The notes: generated by a model from the letters alone, not told the origin. A DNA stretch of 15,676 bases from Deltaproteobacteria bacterium (GCA_013813945.1 JACCQV010000533.1:1-15676), one strand, 5' to 3'. Positions 1 through 9,655 are shown, numbered from the stretch's first letter. Numbers and translations are program-made.

Positions 1-822
1 GGACTCGCCGCGTTGCGCGATCACGGCGCCGGGGTGCGCTGGGAGATCGACGTCGGCGATACGTACTGGCTCGCGTCGCTGTTCTATCTCGGCGAGTGGC
101 GCGAGATGGCGCACGTGACCGAGCTGCTGCTGCGTGATGCGATCGATCGCGGCGACGTGATCGCACAGCAGTGCTTGCGCAGTGGCCGCTGTAACCTTGC
201 TTGGCTGATGCTCGGCAAGCCCGACGAGGCGCGCGCGCAGCTCGAGCTTGCGGAGCGAACGGTCGGGGAGGGCTTCTACCTCGCGAACGTCCAGATGCTC
301 ACCGCGGCCGCGAACATCGATCTGTACTGCGGCGATGCGGCGGCTGCCGCGAAGCGGCTCGATGATGCGTGGCCGCACCTCGAGCGAACCGGCGTGCTGC
401 GCTTGCAGCAGCCGCGGATCGAGCTCCAGCTCCTGCGCGTGCGGACGCTGCTCGCCGATCCTCGTGCGGACGGCCACCTGCGAACCGCGCGAGGCATCGC
501 AGACGAGCTGATCAAGGAGGGAGCACCCTGGGCCGTCGGTCTCGGTCACCTGATCCGCGCGTCGGTCCTGGCCTGGGCGGGATCGGAGGATCTCGCGATG
601 CGTGAGCTCGGGGTTGCCGAACAGCACCTCCAGGCGACCCAGATGATGGGGTTCTTGCACGTCGCCCAGATGTATCGAGGGCGGCTCGAGGGAGGGGCCG
701 CCGGCACTGCCCGGATCGACGCCGCCCGGGAATTGCTTCGAGATGCGGGGGCTTCTGAGCCCGATACAGTGGCCGCGCTGCTCCTGCCATGGCCGGGTGA
801 CGTCCGGTCACGCTTCGAGTAG
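1..822 (+). CDS. C-terminal helical-repeat region of a Ser/Thr-kinase-type regulator (5'-truncated)
   Basis: The frame is open from the first base of the window, so the true start lies upstream; 273 residues are visible before the TAG at 820-822. The visible part is entirely helical in character, with repeated hydrophobic/Ala/Leu helix pairs such as WLASLFYLGEWREM, CNLAWLMLGKPDEARAQLE and ANIDLYCGDAAAAAKRL. This is the look of the degenerate TPR-like tail found behind the kinase and ATPase modules of large myxobacterial Ser/Thr protein kinases, and the closing Ala-Leu-Leu-Leu-Pro-Trp-Pro segment resembles the ends of those proteins. No kinase motif (HRD, DFG) or Walker motif is in the visible part, so the kinase assignment is inference from the tail alone. 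It could also belong to another TPR-containing signalling ATPase. The coding assignment is secure, the function moderate. Confidence 0.65.
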   Translation, partial: GLAALRDHGAGVRWEIDVGDTYWLASLFYLGEWREMAHVTELLLRDAIDRGDVIAQQCLRSGRCNLAWLMLGKPDEARAQLELAERTVGEGFYLANVQMLTAAANIDLYCGDAAAAAKRLDDAWPHLERTGVLRLQQPRIELQLLRVRTLLADPRADGHLRTARGIADELIKEGAPWAVGLGHLIRASVLAWAGSEDLAMRELGVAEQHLQATQMMGFLHVAQMYRGRLEGGAAGTARIDAARELLRDAGASEPDTVAALLLPWPGDVRSRFE

Positions 823-913
823 TCTGCGGGCCGCGGGCCTGGATTCGGGTGATCCAGAGCCGCACGAACGACGTACTAACGGAGCCGGCGAGTCCGCCGG
901 GACGAGGGAAGCA

Positions 914-1786
914 GTGTCAGATATCGCCTATCACATCGCCATTTCGAACAAGGTGGAGTTCGAGGATCTCGATTTTGATACCGCGCGCAAGCACGGCATC
1001 ACGGATCAGGAGATCGAGACGCTGAAGTACTTCGCCGATATCGAGAGCCAGACCGTCTACTACTTCCTCGAGGTGGCGAAGCTCCAGGTGGTCCGTGACC
1101 CCGAGCTCCTGACGTTCCTCACGATGTGGAACTACGAGGAGTACTTCCACTCGTACGCGCTCACGCGGTTCATGGAGGAGTGCGGCGTGCCTGTCGAGTC
1201 CGCGACGGACCGCAGCACCAAGGTCCGCGCCGGCGCGCGCTTCAAGGCCAAGTTCGAGGACTTCGCACAGGGCCTGATCGCGAAGAGCGCCCCGAAGTCG
1301 TTCATCGGGTTGTGGATGTTCTGGGGTGCGCTCCAGGAGTGCCTGACCACGCAGGCGTACGAGGAGCTCGCGAACCAGACCAAGAACCCGGTGCTCCAGG
1401 AGCTCTGTCGCCGGATCGCGAAGCAGGAGCGCCGGCACTTCGCCTACTACTGGAGTGCTTCGAAGCGGCGGCTCGAAGGTCGCCCGAACACGCAGAAGTT
1501 CGTGCGGTTCATCGCGAACCAGTTCTACGCGCCCGTCGGTGGCGGCGTGAAGACCGACGAGGAAGGCGCGCGCCTCGTGGCGAAGCTGTTCCCGCAGGAG
1601 CGGATCTTCGAGGTGATGAGCTACATCGAGAAGAAGATGGCACTCCTGCCCGGCATGGCCGGTCTCGACTGCTGCACCGGCTGGGCTGCGAAGATTCAGC
1701 CGATCCTCCCCGAGGAGACGCGCGCGCGCTCGATGGGCGAGCGCCGTGATGCCCAGAAGAAGGGCGCGGACCGCGCGGCGGCCTGA
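914..1786 (+). CDS. Ferritin-like diiron protein, acyl-ACP desaturase-like ligand layout
   Basis: The protein has 290 residues. It shows the six-ligand pattern of a carboxylate-bridged diiron four-helix bundle: Glu44 (DIESQT), Glu76/His79 (EEYFH), Glu142 (QECLT) and Glu172/His175 (QERRH). The order E, ExxH, E, ExxH and the spacings are close to plant-type acyl-ACP desaturases, and AurF-like N-oxygenases share the fold, so O2-dependent desaturation or oxygenation is plausible but the substrate is unknown. The GTG start at 914 is chosen because GAGGGA at 904-909 lies four bases upstream and the conserved part begins there; the frame runs upstream to 743 but that part overlaps the preceding gene and looks non-coding. 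The protein has no signal peptide or membrane helix and a Lys/Arg/Ala-rich tail. A hairpin terminator follows. The diiron assignment is firm, the reaction is not. Confidence 0.7.
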   Translation: MSDIAYHIAISNKVEFEDLDFDTARKHGITDQEIETLKYFADIESQTVYYFLEVAKLQVVRDPELLTFLTMWNYEEYFHSYALTRFMEECGVPVESATDRSTKVRAGARFKAKFEDFAQGLIAKSAPKSFIGLWMFWGALQECLTTQAYEELANQTKNPVLQELCRRIAKQERRHFAYYWSASKRRLEGRPNTQKFVRFIANQFYAPVGGGVKTDEEGARLVAKLFPQERIFEVMSYIEKKMALLPGMAGLDCCTGWAAKIQPILPEETRARSMGERRDAQKKGADRAAA

Positions 1787-1806
1787 GCTTCGATCTCCGG
1801 ACTGCC

Positions 1807-1847
1807 AGACGGCGCAGCCTTTCGAGGACTGCGCCGTTTGTCGTTTC
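1807..1847 (+). terminator. Rho-independent terminator after the diiron gene
   Basis: ACGGCGCAG at 1809-1817 pairs with CTGCGCCGT at 1829-1837. Inside it CCT (1818-1820) pairs with AGG (1825-1827) around a TTCG tetraloop, with A1828 bulged. The flanking A1807/T1839 and G1808/T1838 can extend the stem. A T-rich run with interruptions (TTTGTCGTTT) follows on the + strand. It sits 20 bases past the stop of the diiron gene and between convergent genes. Confidence 0.75.
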
Positions 1848-1861
1848 GGCGAACGTCGTGA

Positions 1862-2602
1862 CTAGAACGCGTAGCCGATGCGGAAGTAACCGGCCGGCGT
1901 GACGTCCTCGCTGCTGCTGTACCCGGACTCGTCCATCTCCTGGTTCAAGTTGCGCGCGGCGCCGAGCGCGAACGCAACGTTGAGACCCGAGTCGAACGAC
2001 CAGTGCCAGCCGAACAGCATCTCGGGACCGGCCATCGTCTCGGTGCCGCAGTCGTCGTAGCTCGAGTCGCACCAGCTGCTCTTGGAGCCGCGCATGATGA
2101 AGCCCGGCTCGATGAACGGGCCCGAGTAGACGCGGCGGAAGTAGATCGGGAGGCTCGCGCCGATCTCGTAGCCTTCGGCGCCTTCGAAGTTGACGATGTT
2201 CGCGTCGCCACGGATCGCGACGTGCTGGCTGACCGCATGGCTGACCGAGACGCCGTAGATGCCGAACATCCAGCCGATCGGGTTCGTCGAGATGTTGGTC
2301 TTGCGATAGCGCAGGACGTAGTCGCTCTTCTCGCCGACCTTCACGAGCGTGCCGTTGATGTGCGAGACCTCGCTCCACGGCTCGTTCTGCGGCGCGCCGT
2401 TGGTCGTCGTCGCGGGCCCCGCCGGCTGCGCGACCGAGCCGGGCGCCTGGGTTCCCGGGCCGTTGTTGATCACGACCGGGGCGTTCGGCGTCACGACGAT
2501 CAGCTGGTCCGTGTGGGTGATCGGACCTTCCTCGGCGAGTGCGGGCGCCGCCGAGGCGACGAGACCGATCAGAGCGATGGCGACGGTGCGGGCGGTGTTC
2601 AT
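1862..2602 (-). CDS. Secreted/outer-membrane beta-barrel-like protein (DUF3575-like), paralogue of its upstream neighbour
   Basis: The protein has 246 residues with an N-terminal signal peptide: Arg5, a hydrophobic core at about 7-18, and a likely cut after Ala23 (APALA/EEG). A Pro/Asn/Thr/Gly-rich linker follows to about residue 70, then a beta-rich domain beginning near KTNISTNPIGWMFG. That block resembles the start of DUF3575-type outer-membrane proteins. The chain ends in a Phe (FRIGYAF), as expected for a barrel recognised by the Bam machinery. A Cys pair (WCDSSYDDC) could form a disulfide. The start at 2602 gives the neatest signal peptide, with AGGA three bases upstream; in-frame ATGs just upstream (2614, 2620) are alternatives. 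The preceding gene on the same strand encodes a shorter relative. The precise function is unknown. Confidence 0.65.
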   Translation of the reverse strand: MNTARTVAIALIGLVASAAPALAEEGPITHTDQLIVVTPNAPVVINNGPGTQAPGSVAQPAGPATTTNGAPQNEPWSEVSHINGTLVKVGEKSDYVLRYRKTNISTNPIGWMFGIYGVSVSHAVSQHVAIRGDANIVNFEGAEGYEIGASLPIYFRRVYSGPFIEPGFIMRGSKSSWCDSSYDDCGTETMAGPEMLFGWHWSFDSGLNVAFALGAARNLNQEMDESGYSSSEDVTPAGYFRIGYAF

Positions 2603-2666
2603 GCGTCCTGCCATGAGCATTCGCGATGCCAAGTACCTCACCGACCGCGAAGTCCGCGCGGCTGTT

Positions 2667-2714
2667 GCAATTGCCACCCGTTTCCGGTGGCAGAGCCTGG
2701 TAGCCCGTGACGGG
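2667..2714. promoter_or_regulatory. Cluster of three dyad symmetries between the two outer-membrane protein genes
   Basis: Three palindromic elements lie close together in the 155-base gap: GCAATTGC at 2667-2674, TGCCACC (2672-2678) with GGTGGCA (2686-2692), and CCCGTGACGGG at 2704-2714. The middle one could form a 7-bp hairpin with a 7-base loop downstream of the 2758-3315 gene, but no T-run follows on the minus strand. A processing site, a weak terminator or operator sites upstream of the 1862-2602 gene are all possible. Confidence 0.35.
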
Positions 2715-2757
2715 TGATTCGACGGAGTCGAGGGATTCCTGACACGCCTGTGGCGGG

Positions 2758-3315
2758 TCACCACGCATAGCCGACACGCAGGTAGCTCGTACTGGCAACC
2801 CGCTGGATGCCCGCAGGATCCGACGCCCAGGTTCGGGTCGCACCGATCGCGGCTGCGATCATCATCCCGGAATCGAACGCGTGCTGCCAGCCGACGTGAA
2901 CCGCCGGTCCGAAGGTCACGACGTGCGTGGTGCCCGGATACCAGCCCAGGCTGCCGCCGAGACCGCTCGTCATCTGATCGCTCCCGAGATAGCCGACTCC
3001 TGCGGCCCACGTCTGCTCGTGACGTGCGACGAGCCCTCCTTCGAGGTACGCCCCCCGGCCAGCGGAGTGAAGGAACACCTGCGCCCCGATCCCGACCTGC
3101 TGTGGCCCCGACATCTGCCCGACATCGGCGGCGAGCGAACCATCTGCACGCAAGGCGACGCGCTTCGCGATCTTGTGCGTGATCGACAGGGCGTACGTTC
3201 CGGACACGATCCCGATCGGATCCGTGGAGATCGTGGTGCGTGGCTCGGTGTCTGCTGACGCTGTGGCTGTGGCCGTGATGGTGAACCCGAGGAGGATGAT
3301 TCGCTTGCATGGCAT
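2758..3315 (-). CDS. Secreted/outer-membrane beta-barrel-like protein (DUF3575-like), shorter paralogue
   Basis: The protein has 185 residues. The signal peptide has Lys4-Arg5, a hydrophobic stretch at 6-13 and a likely cut after Ala21 (ATASA/DTEP). The mature part aligns by eye with the downstream neighbour: TTISTDPIGIVSGTYALSI against TNISTNPIGWMFGIYGVSV, then RVALRADGSL against HVAIRGDANI, FDSGMMIAAAIGA against FDSGLNVAFALGA, and LRVGYAW against FRIGYAF at the C terminus. It lacks the neighbour's long Pro/Asn linker. The ATG at 3315 is supported by a strong GGGGAG Shine-Dalgarno five bases upstream, partly covered by a hairpin. It lies downstream of the U32 gene on the same strand, 125 bases away, so it may have its own promoter. 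A role in the outer membrane is inferred; ligand or function is unknown. Confidence 0.65.
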   Translation of the reverse strand: MPCKRIILLGFTITATATASADTEPRTTISTDPIGIVSGTYALSITHKIAKRVALRADGSLAADVGQMSGPQQVGIGAQVFLHSAGRGAYLEGGLVARHEQTWAAGVGYLGSDQMTSGLGGSLGWYPGTTHVVTFGPAVHVGWQHAFDSGMMIAAAIGATRTWASDPAGIQRVASTSYLRVGYAW

Positions 3316-3320
3316 GCGGT

Positions 3321-3338
3321 CTCCCCGAGCATCTCGGG
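3321..3338 (-). promoter_or_regulatory. Hairpin overlapping the Shine-Dalgarno of the 2758-3315 gene
   Basis: On the minus strand CCCGAG (3338-3333) and CTCGGG (3329-3324) form a perfect 6-bp inverted repeat around an ATG loop. The ribosome binding site GGGGAG occupies 3326-3321, so the 3' arm shares three G-containing bases with it. In the mRNA the stem would compete with 16S rRNA pairing, which could make translation initiation structure-dependent. Confidence 0.4.
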
Positions 3339-3440
3339 TGCCACGCGCCGCGTGCAGCGAACTGCGCGATTCCGCGTGGCCGTACGGATCGGTTGCGCCA
3401 GTACGTCAGCAAACCGATTCGGGATCGCGACAGGCGTGCA

Positions 3441-6041
3441 TCAGCGCAGAACGGTCAACGTCCGCATCGTGCCGCGCGTGACGCCGAACTGCTCGTGGAC
3501 GGCAGCGCGCCGGACGACCTCGCTAGGTCCGATCGTTCCCGCGGCGAGCTGGGTATACGCATCGATCACCCGGCGGGTCTCGTCGGCGGTCTCGCGCACG
3601 AGCTCGATCCGCATCCGGCGCACGCCACGGGAAAGCAGATCCGGAACGAGGCTCGCCGCACTCTGGGCCTGCGCGTTGAACACGGTGTTGCGGCAGCCGA
3701 CGTCGACGACGACGGGGTGGACGAGCCCCACGCGATCGCGCAGCGACACCGCATGCTCCTCGCACGGTCGGCCGCAGGTCTTGTAGTCCTTGCCGGTCGA
3801 CAAGAGATGGGCGTAGACGCAGTGCTCGGTGTGGAAGGTCGGGATGTGATGGTGCACCGTCACCCCGATCCGACCGGCCGGCGTGGCAGCGAGCAGCGCG
3901 AGCAGCTGATCCCGATCGAGATCATGGGAGGCCGTGACCGTCGCGAGCCCCTTGCCGAGCACCCAGCTCGCCGAGATCGAGTTCGTGATGTTGAGCGAGA
4001 AGTCCCCGTGCAGCACGGGCCGCTCGGCGTCGGGGAGCGCAGCGAAGTAGGCGAGGGAGCCCCAGCTGCGGACGAGCACGTGATCGGGGGAGAGCCGCGC
4101 GAGATGAGCGTCGATTCGCTCTTCGCCCGGCTTCTGCACGCGCACCGTCGCAACACCGACGCGCGCTCCCCGAGCCTTCGCACGATCGACGGCCTTCGCG
4201 AGGCCGACCAGCTCCATCCAGTCGAGCTCGACCTCGCGCACCCCGGCGTCGAGCACGGCGTCGAGCTGCGCGTCGGTGCGGCACAGCGGGATGACGATCG
4301 CCGGTGCCTCGCCCGCGGGTTCCGGACTGCCGCGCAGCTGCTCGATCACCGATCCCGTGGCGAGCGTGCGATCAACGCGGACGACCGCCGCTTCGAGCTG
4401 CGTCACGAGCTGGCGCCGGAGCTCCTTGAGCTCGGAGACCGGAACGTGCAGCCCCGCGGCGAGGCCGCTCGTATCGACGCCCGCGAGGTGGAACGGGGTG
4501 CCGCCGAACCCGCCGAGCTTGTCCGCGACCACCTCGGGGGTGAGGCCGGCGCCGCGCGCGGCGGCGAGGAGCGAGACCGTGCTGGCGCGCGCCTCGTGTG
4601 CGACGCGTGCTCCTCCTCGGTCCGAGCTGAGGTCCACGCCGTGTGGGACGCGAGCGTCGATCCGCGCGATCACCTCGACGGGCGAGCCCTCCGCACCGCG
4701 GACCTCGATCCGAACCCCGATCCGACCGAGCGCGCCGCGACCGGCTTCTGCGGCCTTCTCGCCGGCGCGGTTGATCTTCGGGTCCGAGCTGATCCACACG
4801 AAGTCGCCTACGAAGACCCGCGACAGATCCGGCCCCGGAGTACCGAACCGCAGCCGGTAGCCATCCGCGATCGCGTCGACGGCGAAGATCGGGCCGCCCT
4901 GTTCCGCAGCCTCGGGTGTTCCGTGATCGAACACCACGCCCATCCCGGCGCGTGGCTCGATCTTCACGGCAGCGCTGGGTGGTGCTGCGGGTGCCGCGAT
5001 CGCAAGCCCGCCGGTGGTGGGGCGCTGCTCCGCCGCCGGGACGACGAGCACCGTGTCGCGATCGATCTTGATCACCTTGCCGAGCGGCAGCCCGCGATGG
5101 CGTGGGAACCTGCCCTCGACGAGCGTCTGATGATCCGCACCGCCGAGGAACCCGGCAGAGATCCCGCGGCTGTACGCGACGTGGAGTGCGGTGTCATCGG
5201 CGGGGATCTCGAGCAGCGCCGGTGGCAGCACTTCACCGACGGCCTCGGCGGCGGCGCGGCGATAGTGAGTCACCGCGGTCGCGACGTAGTGCGGCCCCTT
5301 GAGCCGGCCCTCGATCTTGAGGGACGCGACGCCGATCTCCGCGAGTGCGGCGACGGCGGCGGTTCCTGCGAGATCTTTGGGCGAGAGGAGGTACTCGACC
5401 TCGCCCAGCTCGCGGTCCTTGCCATCGACGACGAGCCCGTAGGGCAGGCGGCAGGCCTGCGCGCACTGGCCGCGATTTGCCGAGCGCCCGCCCCACGCCT
5501 CGGACGACAGGCACTGGCCGCTCCACGCGACGCAGAGCGCGCCGTGGATGAACACCTCGAGGGGAATCGGCGATCCCGCCGCGTACGCGCGGATCTCGTC
5601 GACCGAGAGCTCGCGGGGCACGACCACGCGCGAGAGCCCGAGATCGGCGAGCAGGCCCACCGCGAGCGGGCTCGATGCGGTCATCTGGGTCGACGCGTGG
5701 ACCTCGAGATCGGGACACACGGTTCGAGCAATCCGCGCGACCGCGGGATCCTGGACGATGATGGCGTCGGTACCGGCCGCCGCGACCCGCCGGATCAGCT
5801 CCTCGACGATCGGCAGCTCCGGCTCGAAGATCAGCGTATTGAGGGTGACGTAGATCCGGGCACCGGCGCGGTGGACCCACGAGACGATCTCGGCGAGGCC
5901 GTCCGACGGGAAGTTCTCGGCGCGGGCGCGCGCGTTGAAGCCGTCATCGAGGCCGAGATAAACGGCGTCTGCGCCGGCGGCCAGGGCGGCGGCCAGGGCG
6001 TCACGGTCCCCGGCTGGGGCCAGGATCTCGGGGCGGCGCAT
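3441..6041 (-). CDS. Long U32-family Fe-S protein (RlhA-like rRNA hydroxylation factor / 'peptidase U32')
   Basis: The protein has 866 residues. It starts with the family's typical PEILAPAGDRDAL and ADAVYLG segments (a TIM-barrel-like domain). It carries the U32 signature from Glu162 (EVFIHGALC) with cysteines at 170, 177, 193 and 197. A second cysteine-rich block near the C terminus (HTEHC, TCGRPC, GCRNT; Cys741, 756, 760, 783) is seen in the long members with a DUF3656-type middle region. E. coli relatives RlhA and TrhP hydroxylate 23S rRNA C2501 and tRNA uridine using prephenate-dependent chemistry, so RNA hydroxylation is a better guess than proteolysis. RlhA itself is about 650 residues, so this is a longer version. 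ATG 6041 is preferred over an in-frame GTG at 6077 because it matches the family start and has GGAAAGG ten bases upstream. The gene is divergent from hppA. Confidence 0.8.
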   Translation of the reverse strand: MRRPEILAPAGDRDALAAALAAGADAVYLGLDDGFNARARAENFPSDGLAEIVSWVHRAGARIYVTLNTLIFEPELPIVEELIRRVAAAGTDAIIVQDPAVARIARTVCPDLEVHASTQMTASSPLAVGLLADLGLSRVVVPRELSVDEIRAYAAGSPIPLEVFIHGALCVAWSGQCLSSEAWGGRSANRGQCAQACRLPYGLVVDGKDRELGEVEYLLSPKDLAGTAAVAALAEIGVASLKIEGRLKGPHYVATAVTHYRRAAAEAVGEVLPPALLEIPADDTALHVAYSRGISAGFLGGADHQTLVEGRFPRHRGLPLGKVIKIDRDTVLVVPAAEQRPTTGGLAIAAPAAPPSAAVKIEPRAGMGVVFDHGTPEAAEQGGPIFAVDAIADGYRLRFGTPGPDLSRVFVGDFVWISSDPKINRAGEKAAEAGRGALGRIGVRIEVRGAEGSPVEVIARIDARVPHGVDLSSDRGGARVAHEARASTVSLLAAARGAGLTPEVVADKLGGFGGTPFHLAGVDTSGLAAGLHVPVSELKELRRQLVTQLEAAVVRVDRTLATGSVIEQLRGSPEPAGEAPAIVIPLCRTDAQLDAVLDAGVREVELDWMELVGLAKAVDRAKARGARVGVATVRVQKPGEERIDAHLARLSPDHVLVRSWGSLAYFAALPDAERPVLHGDFSLNITNSISASWVLGKGLATVTASHDLDRDQLLALLAATPAGRIGVTVHHHIPTFHTEHCVYAHLLSTGKDYKTCGRPCEEHAVSLRDRVGLVHPVVVDVGCRNTVFNAQAQSAASLVPDLLSRGVRRMRIELVRETADETRRVIDAYTQLAAGTIGPSEVVRRAAVHEQFGVTRGTMRTLTVLR

Positions 6042-6129
6042 CTCGGGTCGACCTTTCCGGGCAGCGTTCCATACCACGTCGGGTGGAGGAAACCATCCTC
6101 ACGTCGCACACTTGGCCTGCCACGACCCC

Positions 6130-6159
6130 TTGCACTCCGGATCCCCGGTTCCTTATAAC
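6130..6159 (+). promoter_or_regulatory. Sigma70-type promoter of hppA
   Basis: TTGCAC (6130-6135) and TATAAC (6154-6159) are separated by 18 bases, each hexamer close to consensus and A/T-rich in otherwise GC-rich DNA. Transcription would begin near 6166, giving a leader of about 25 bases that contains the GAGGAA ribosome binding site before ATG 6192. It lies in the 150-base gap shared with the divergent U32 gene. Confidence 0.6.
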
Positions 6160-6191
6160 GCACCTCCCTAGGACCCCCGAGGAACCCCACC

Positions 6192-8954
<2,763 letters not shown>

Positions 8955-8982
8955 GCCAGGCGACTTCTCCTCTCGCGACCTT

Positions 8983-9020
8983 CGGGGCGTGCGCAACCGC
9001 GTGCGCCCCGTCGTCGTTTG
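8983..9020 (+). terminator. Rho-independent terminator after hppA
   Basis: CGGGGCG (8983-8989) pairs with CGCCCCG (9004-9010). The stem continues inward through two G-T wobbles and CGC/GCG pairs to an AACC loop, giving about 12 pairs in all. TCGTCGTTTGAT follows, a modest T-rich tail. It lies 28 bases past the hppA stop and 33 bases before the end of the converging microprotein operon; the minus-strand side lacks a T-run. Confidence 0.7.
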
Positions 9021-9042
9021 ATCTCGGGGCGCCTGTGGGCGG

Positions 9043-9159
9043 TCAGCGCACGAGCGCTTCGATGACGCCTGCCATCGCGGCGGCGAGGCCAACGGTCATC
9101 AGCGCCAGCGTCGCGAACGCGCGCGCACGGAAGCTCGCACCACAGGTTGCGTGTCGCAT
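9043..9159 (-). CDS. Small single-helix membrane protein D, 38 aa
   Basis: This 38-residue protein reads MRHATCGASFRARAF and then a hydrophobic helix of about 20 residues (TLALMTVGLAAAMAGVIEAL). The positive N terminus suggests an N-in orientation. The strongest evidence that it is translated is a near-perfect GGAGGT ribosome binding site (minus strand, 9169-9164) four bases before the ATG at 9159. That site overlaps the stop codon of the preceding small gene, so the two are probably coupled. I do not recognise a family. It is the last gene of the four-gene run and converges on hppA. Such sizes are known for accessory subunits of respiratory oxidases and transporters, but nothing here identifies a partner. 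Confidence 0.6.
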   Translation of the reverse strand: MRHATCGASFRARAFATLALMTVGLAAAMAGVIEALVR

Positions 9160-9161
9160 GA

Positions 9162-9359
9162 CTACCTCCCGGGCGCGTCCGCGGCGGCGTGGTTCGCTGC
9201 CGGTCGTCGCGCCTCTTTCTCGTTGAGATGCGGCGAGCTGCCGCGGGGTTTCGCGATCAGCACCGGGATCGCGATGGCGACGACGGCGAGGAGCACATAG
9301 AGCGCGATCACGCGCTTGAGAAATGCGGGACGCACGAGTGCCAGGCCGGTCGGCGTCAT
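9162..9359 (-). CDS. Small single-helix membrane protein C, 65 aa
   Basis: This 65-residue protein has a short N terminus with Arg/Lys (LVRPAFLKR), one strongly hydrophobic helix at about 17-36 (VIALYVLLAVVAIAIPVLIA), then a polar tail rich in Ala, Arg, Glu and Pro. The positive residues on both flanks leave orientation open. The ATG at 9359 overlaps the TGA of the upstream gene in an ATGA arrangement, a classic translational-coupling junction. An in-frame start nine bases upstream (9368) is less likely. There is no recognised family. Codon third positions are mostly G or C, as in neighbouring real genes. Confidence 0.6.
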   Translation of the reverse strand: MTPTGLALVRPAFLKRVIALYVLLAVVAIAIPVLIAKPRGSSPHLNEKEARRPAANHAAADAPGR

Positions 9360-9520
9360 CGCTCGCACCGAACATGTTCGGAAGCTCTGTGGAGCTGCTG
9401 CACCACCTCGAGCGCGACGCCGACCATGCCAAACAAGATGAACAGCCCGGCGGCGGCGTACGGGGCACGGGCTTGCCAGGCTCGTAGCTGCGGTGGTTTC
9501 ACTTCAGGCGTCAGTCGCAT
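9356..9520 (-). CDS. Small single-helix membrane protein B, 54 aa
   Basis: This 54-residue protein has an amphipathic, basic N terminus (MRLTPEVKPPQLRAWQARAP), one hydrophobic helix at about 20-39 (PYAAAGLFILFGMVGVALEV) and a charged, His/Arg-rich C terminus. The ATG at 9520 overlaps the TGA of the preceding gene (TGATG), and its own TGA overlaps the next ATG, so it is tied to both neighbours. A longer frame to 9688 exists, but that extension lies over the gene at 9520-9645 and has no good start. Third-position GC is somewhat lower near its start than in the flanking genes. No family is recognised. Confidence 0.58.
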   Translation of the reverse strand: MRLTPEVKPPQLRAWQARAPYAAAGLFILFGMVGVALEVVQQLHRASEHVRCER

Positions 9521-9645
9521 CAGCGGATCCCGCCGAGCTGTTCGACCACGAGGGCGAACACCATCAAGCCCGAGAGCAAGCCGACGGTGAAGAACCGGAC
9601 GAAGCCCCGTGGCGGGCGGGCATAGCGCTGCAGGGTGACGTGCAT
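9520..9645 (-). CDS. Small single-helix membrane protein A, 41 aa, first gene of the microprotein operon
   Basis: This 41-residue protein has a basic start (MHVTLQRYARPPRGFVR) and a hydrophobic helix at about 18-36 (FFTVGLLSGLMVFALVVEQ). It is preceded by GAGGT (minus strand, 9658-9654) eight bases before the ATG at 9645, a clear ribosome binding site. About nine in ten of its codons end in G or C. Its stop overlaps the start of the next gene. No family is recognised. It appears to head the operon, transcribed away from hutU from the shared gap at 9646-9780. The start region is covered by an 11-bp direct repeat. Confidence 0.6.
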   Translation of the reverse strand: MHVTLQRYARPPRGFVRFFTVGLLSGLMVFALVVEQLGGIR

Positions 9646-9655
9646 GCAGGGTGAC
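9629..9655. repeat. 11-bp direct repeat over the start of the microprotein operon
   Basis: TGCAGGGTGAC occurs at 9629-9639 and again at 9645-9655, a 16-bp period. One copy lies in the first codons of the 41-aa gene and the other covers its start codon and the spacer after the ribosome binding site. It may be a small local duplication or a pair of protein- or RNA-level regulatory sites. Confidence 0.5.

Noticed and set aside
743..913. 57-residue extension of the diiron protein
   Set aside because: It overlaps the end of the preceding gene, and a Shine-Dalgarno sits immediately before GTG 914.
2603..3412. Upstream extension of the 1862-2602 protein to 516 residues
   Set aside because: A signal peptide begins at 2602. 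The extension overlaps the 2758-3315 gene in another frame and is Arg/His-rich.
3309..6158. Open frame of 949 codons on the plus strand across the U32 gene
   Set aside because: It is antisense to a gene with clear conserved cysteine motifs; the product is low-complexity Arg/Asp/Glu/Ala with no recognisable fold.
9189..9590. 133-codon plus-strand frame across the microprotein operon
   Set aside because: It has a mixed Cys/Arg/Ser composition, no ribosome binding site and no hydrophobic or conserved pattern, whereas the opposite strand has coupled small genes with good sites.
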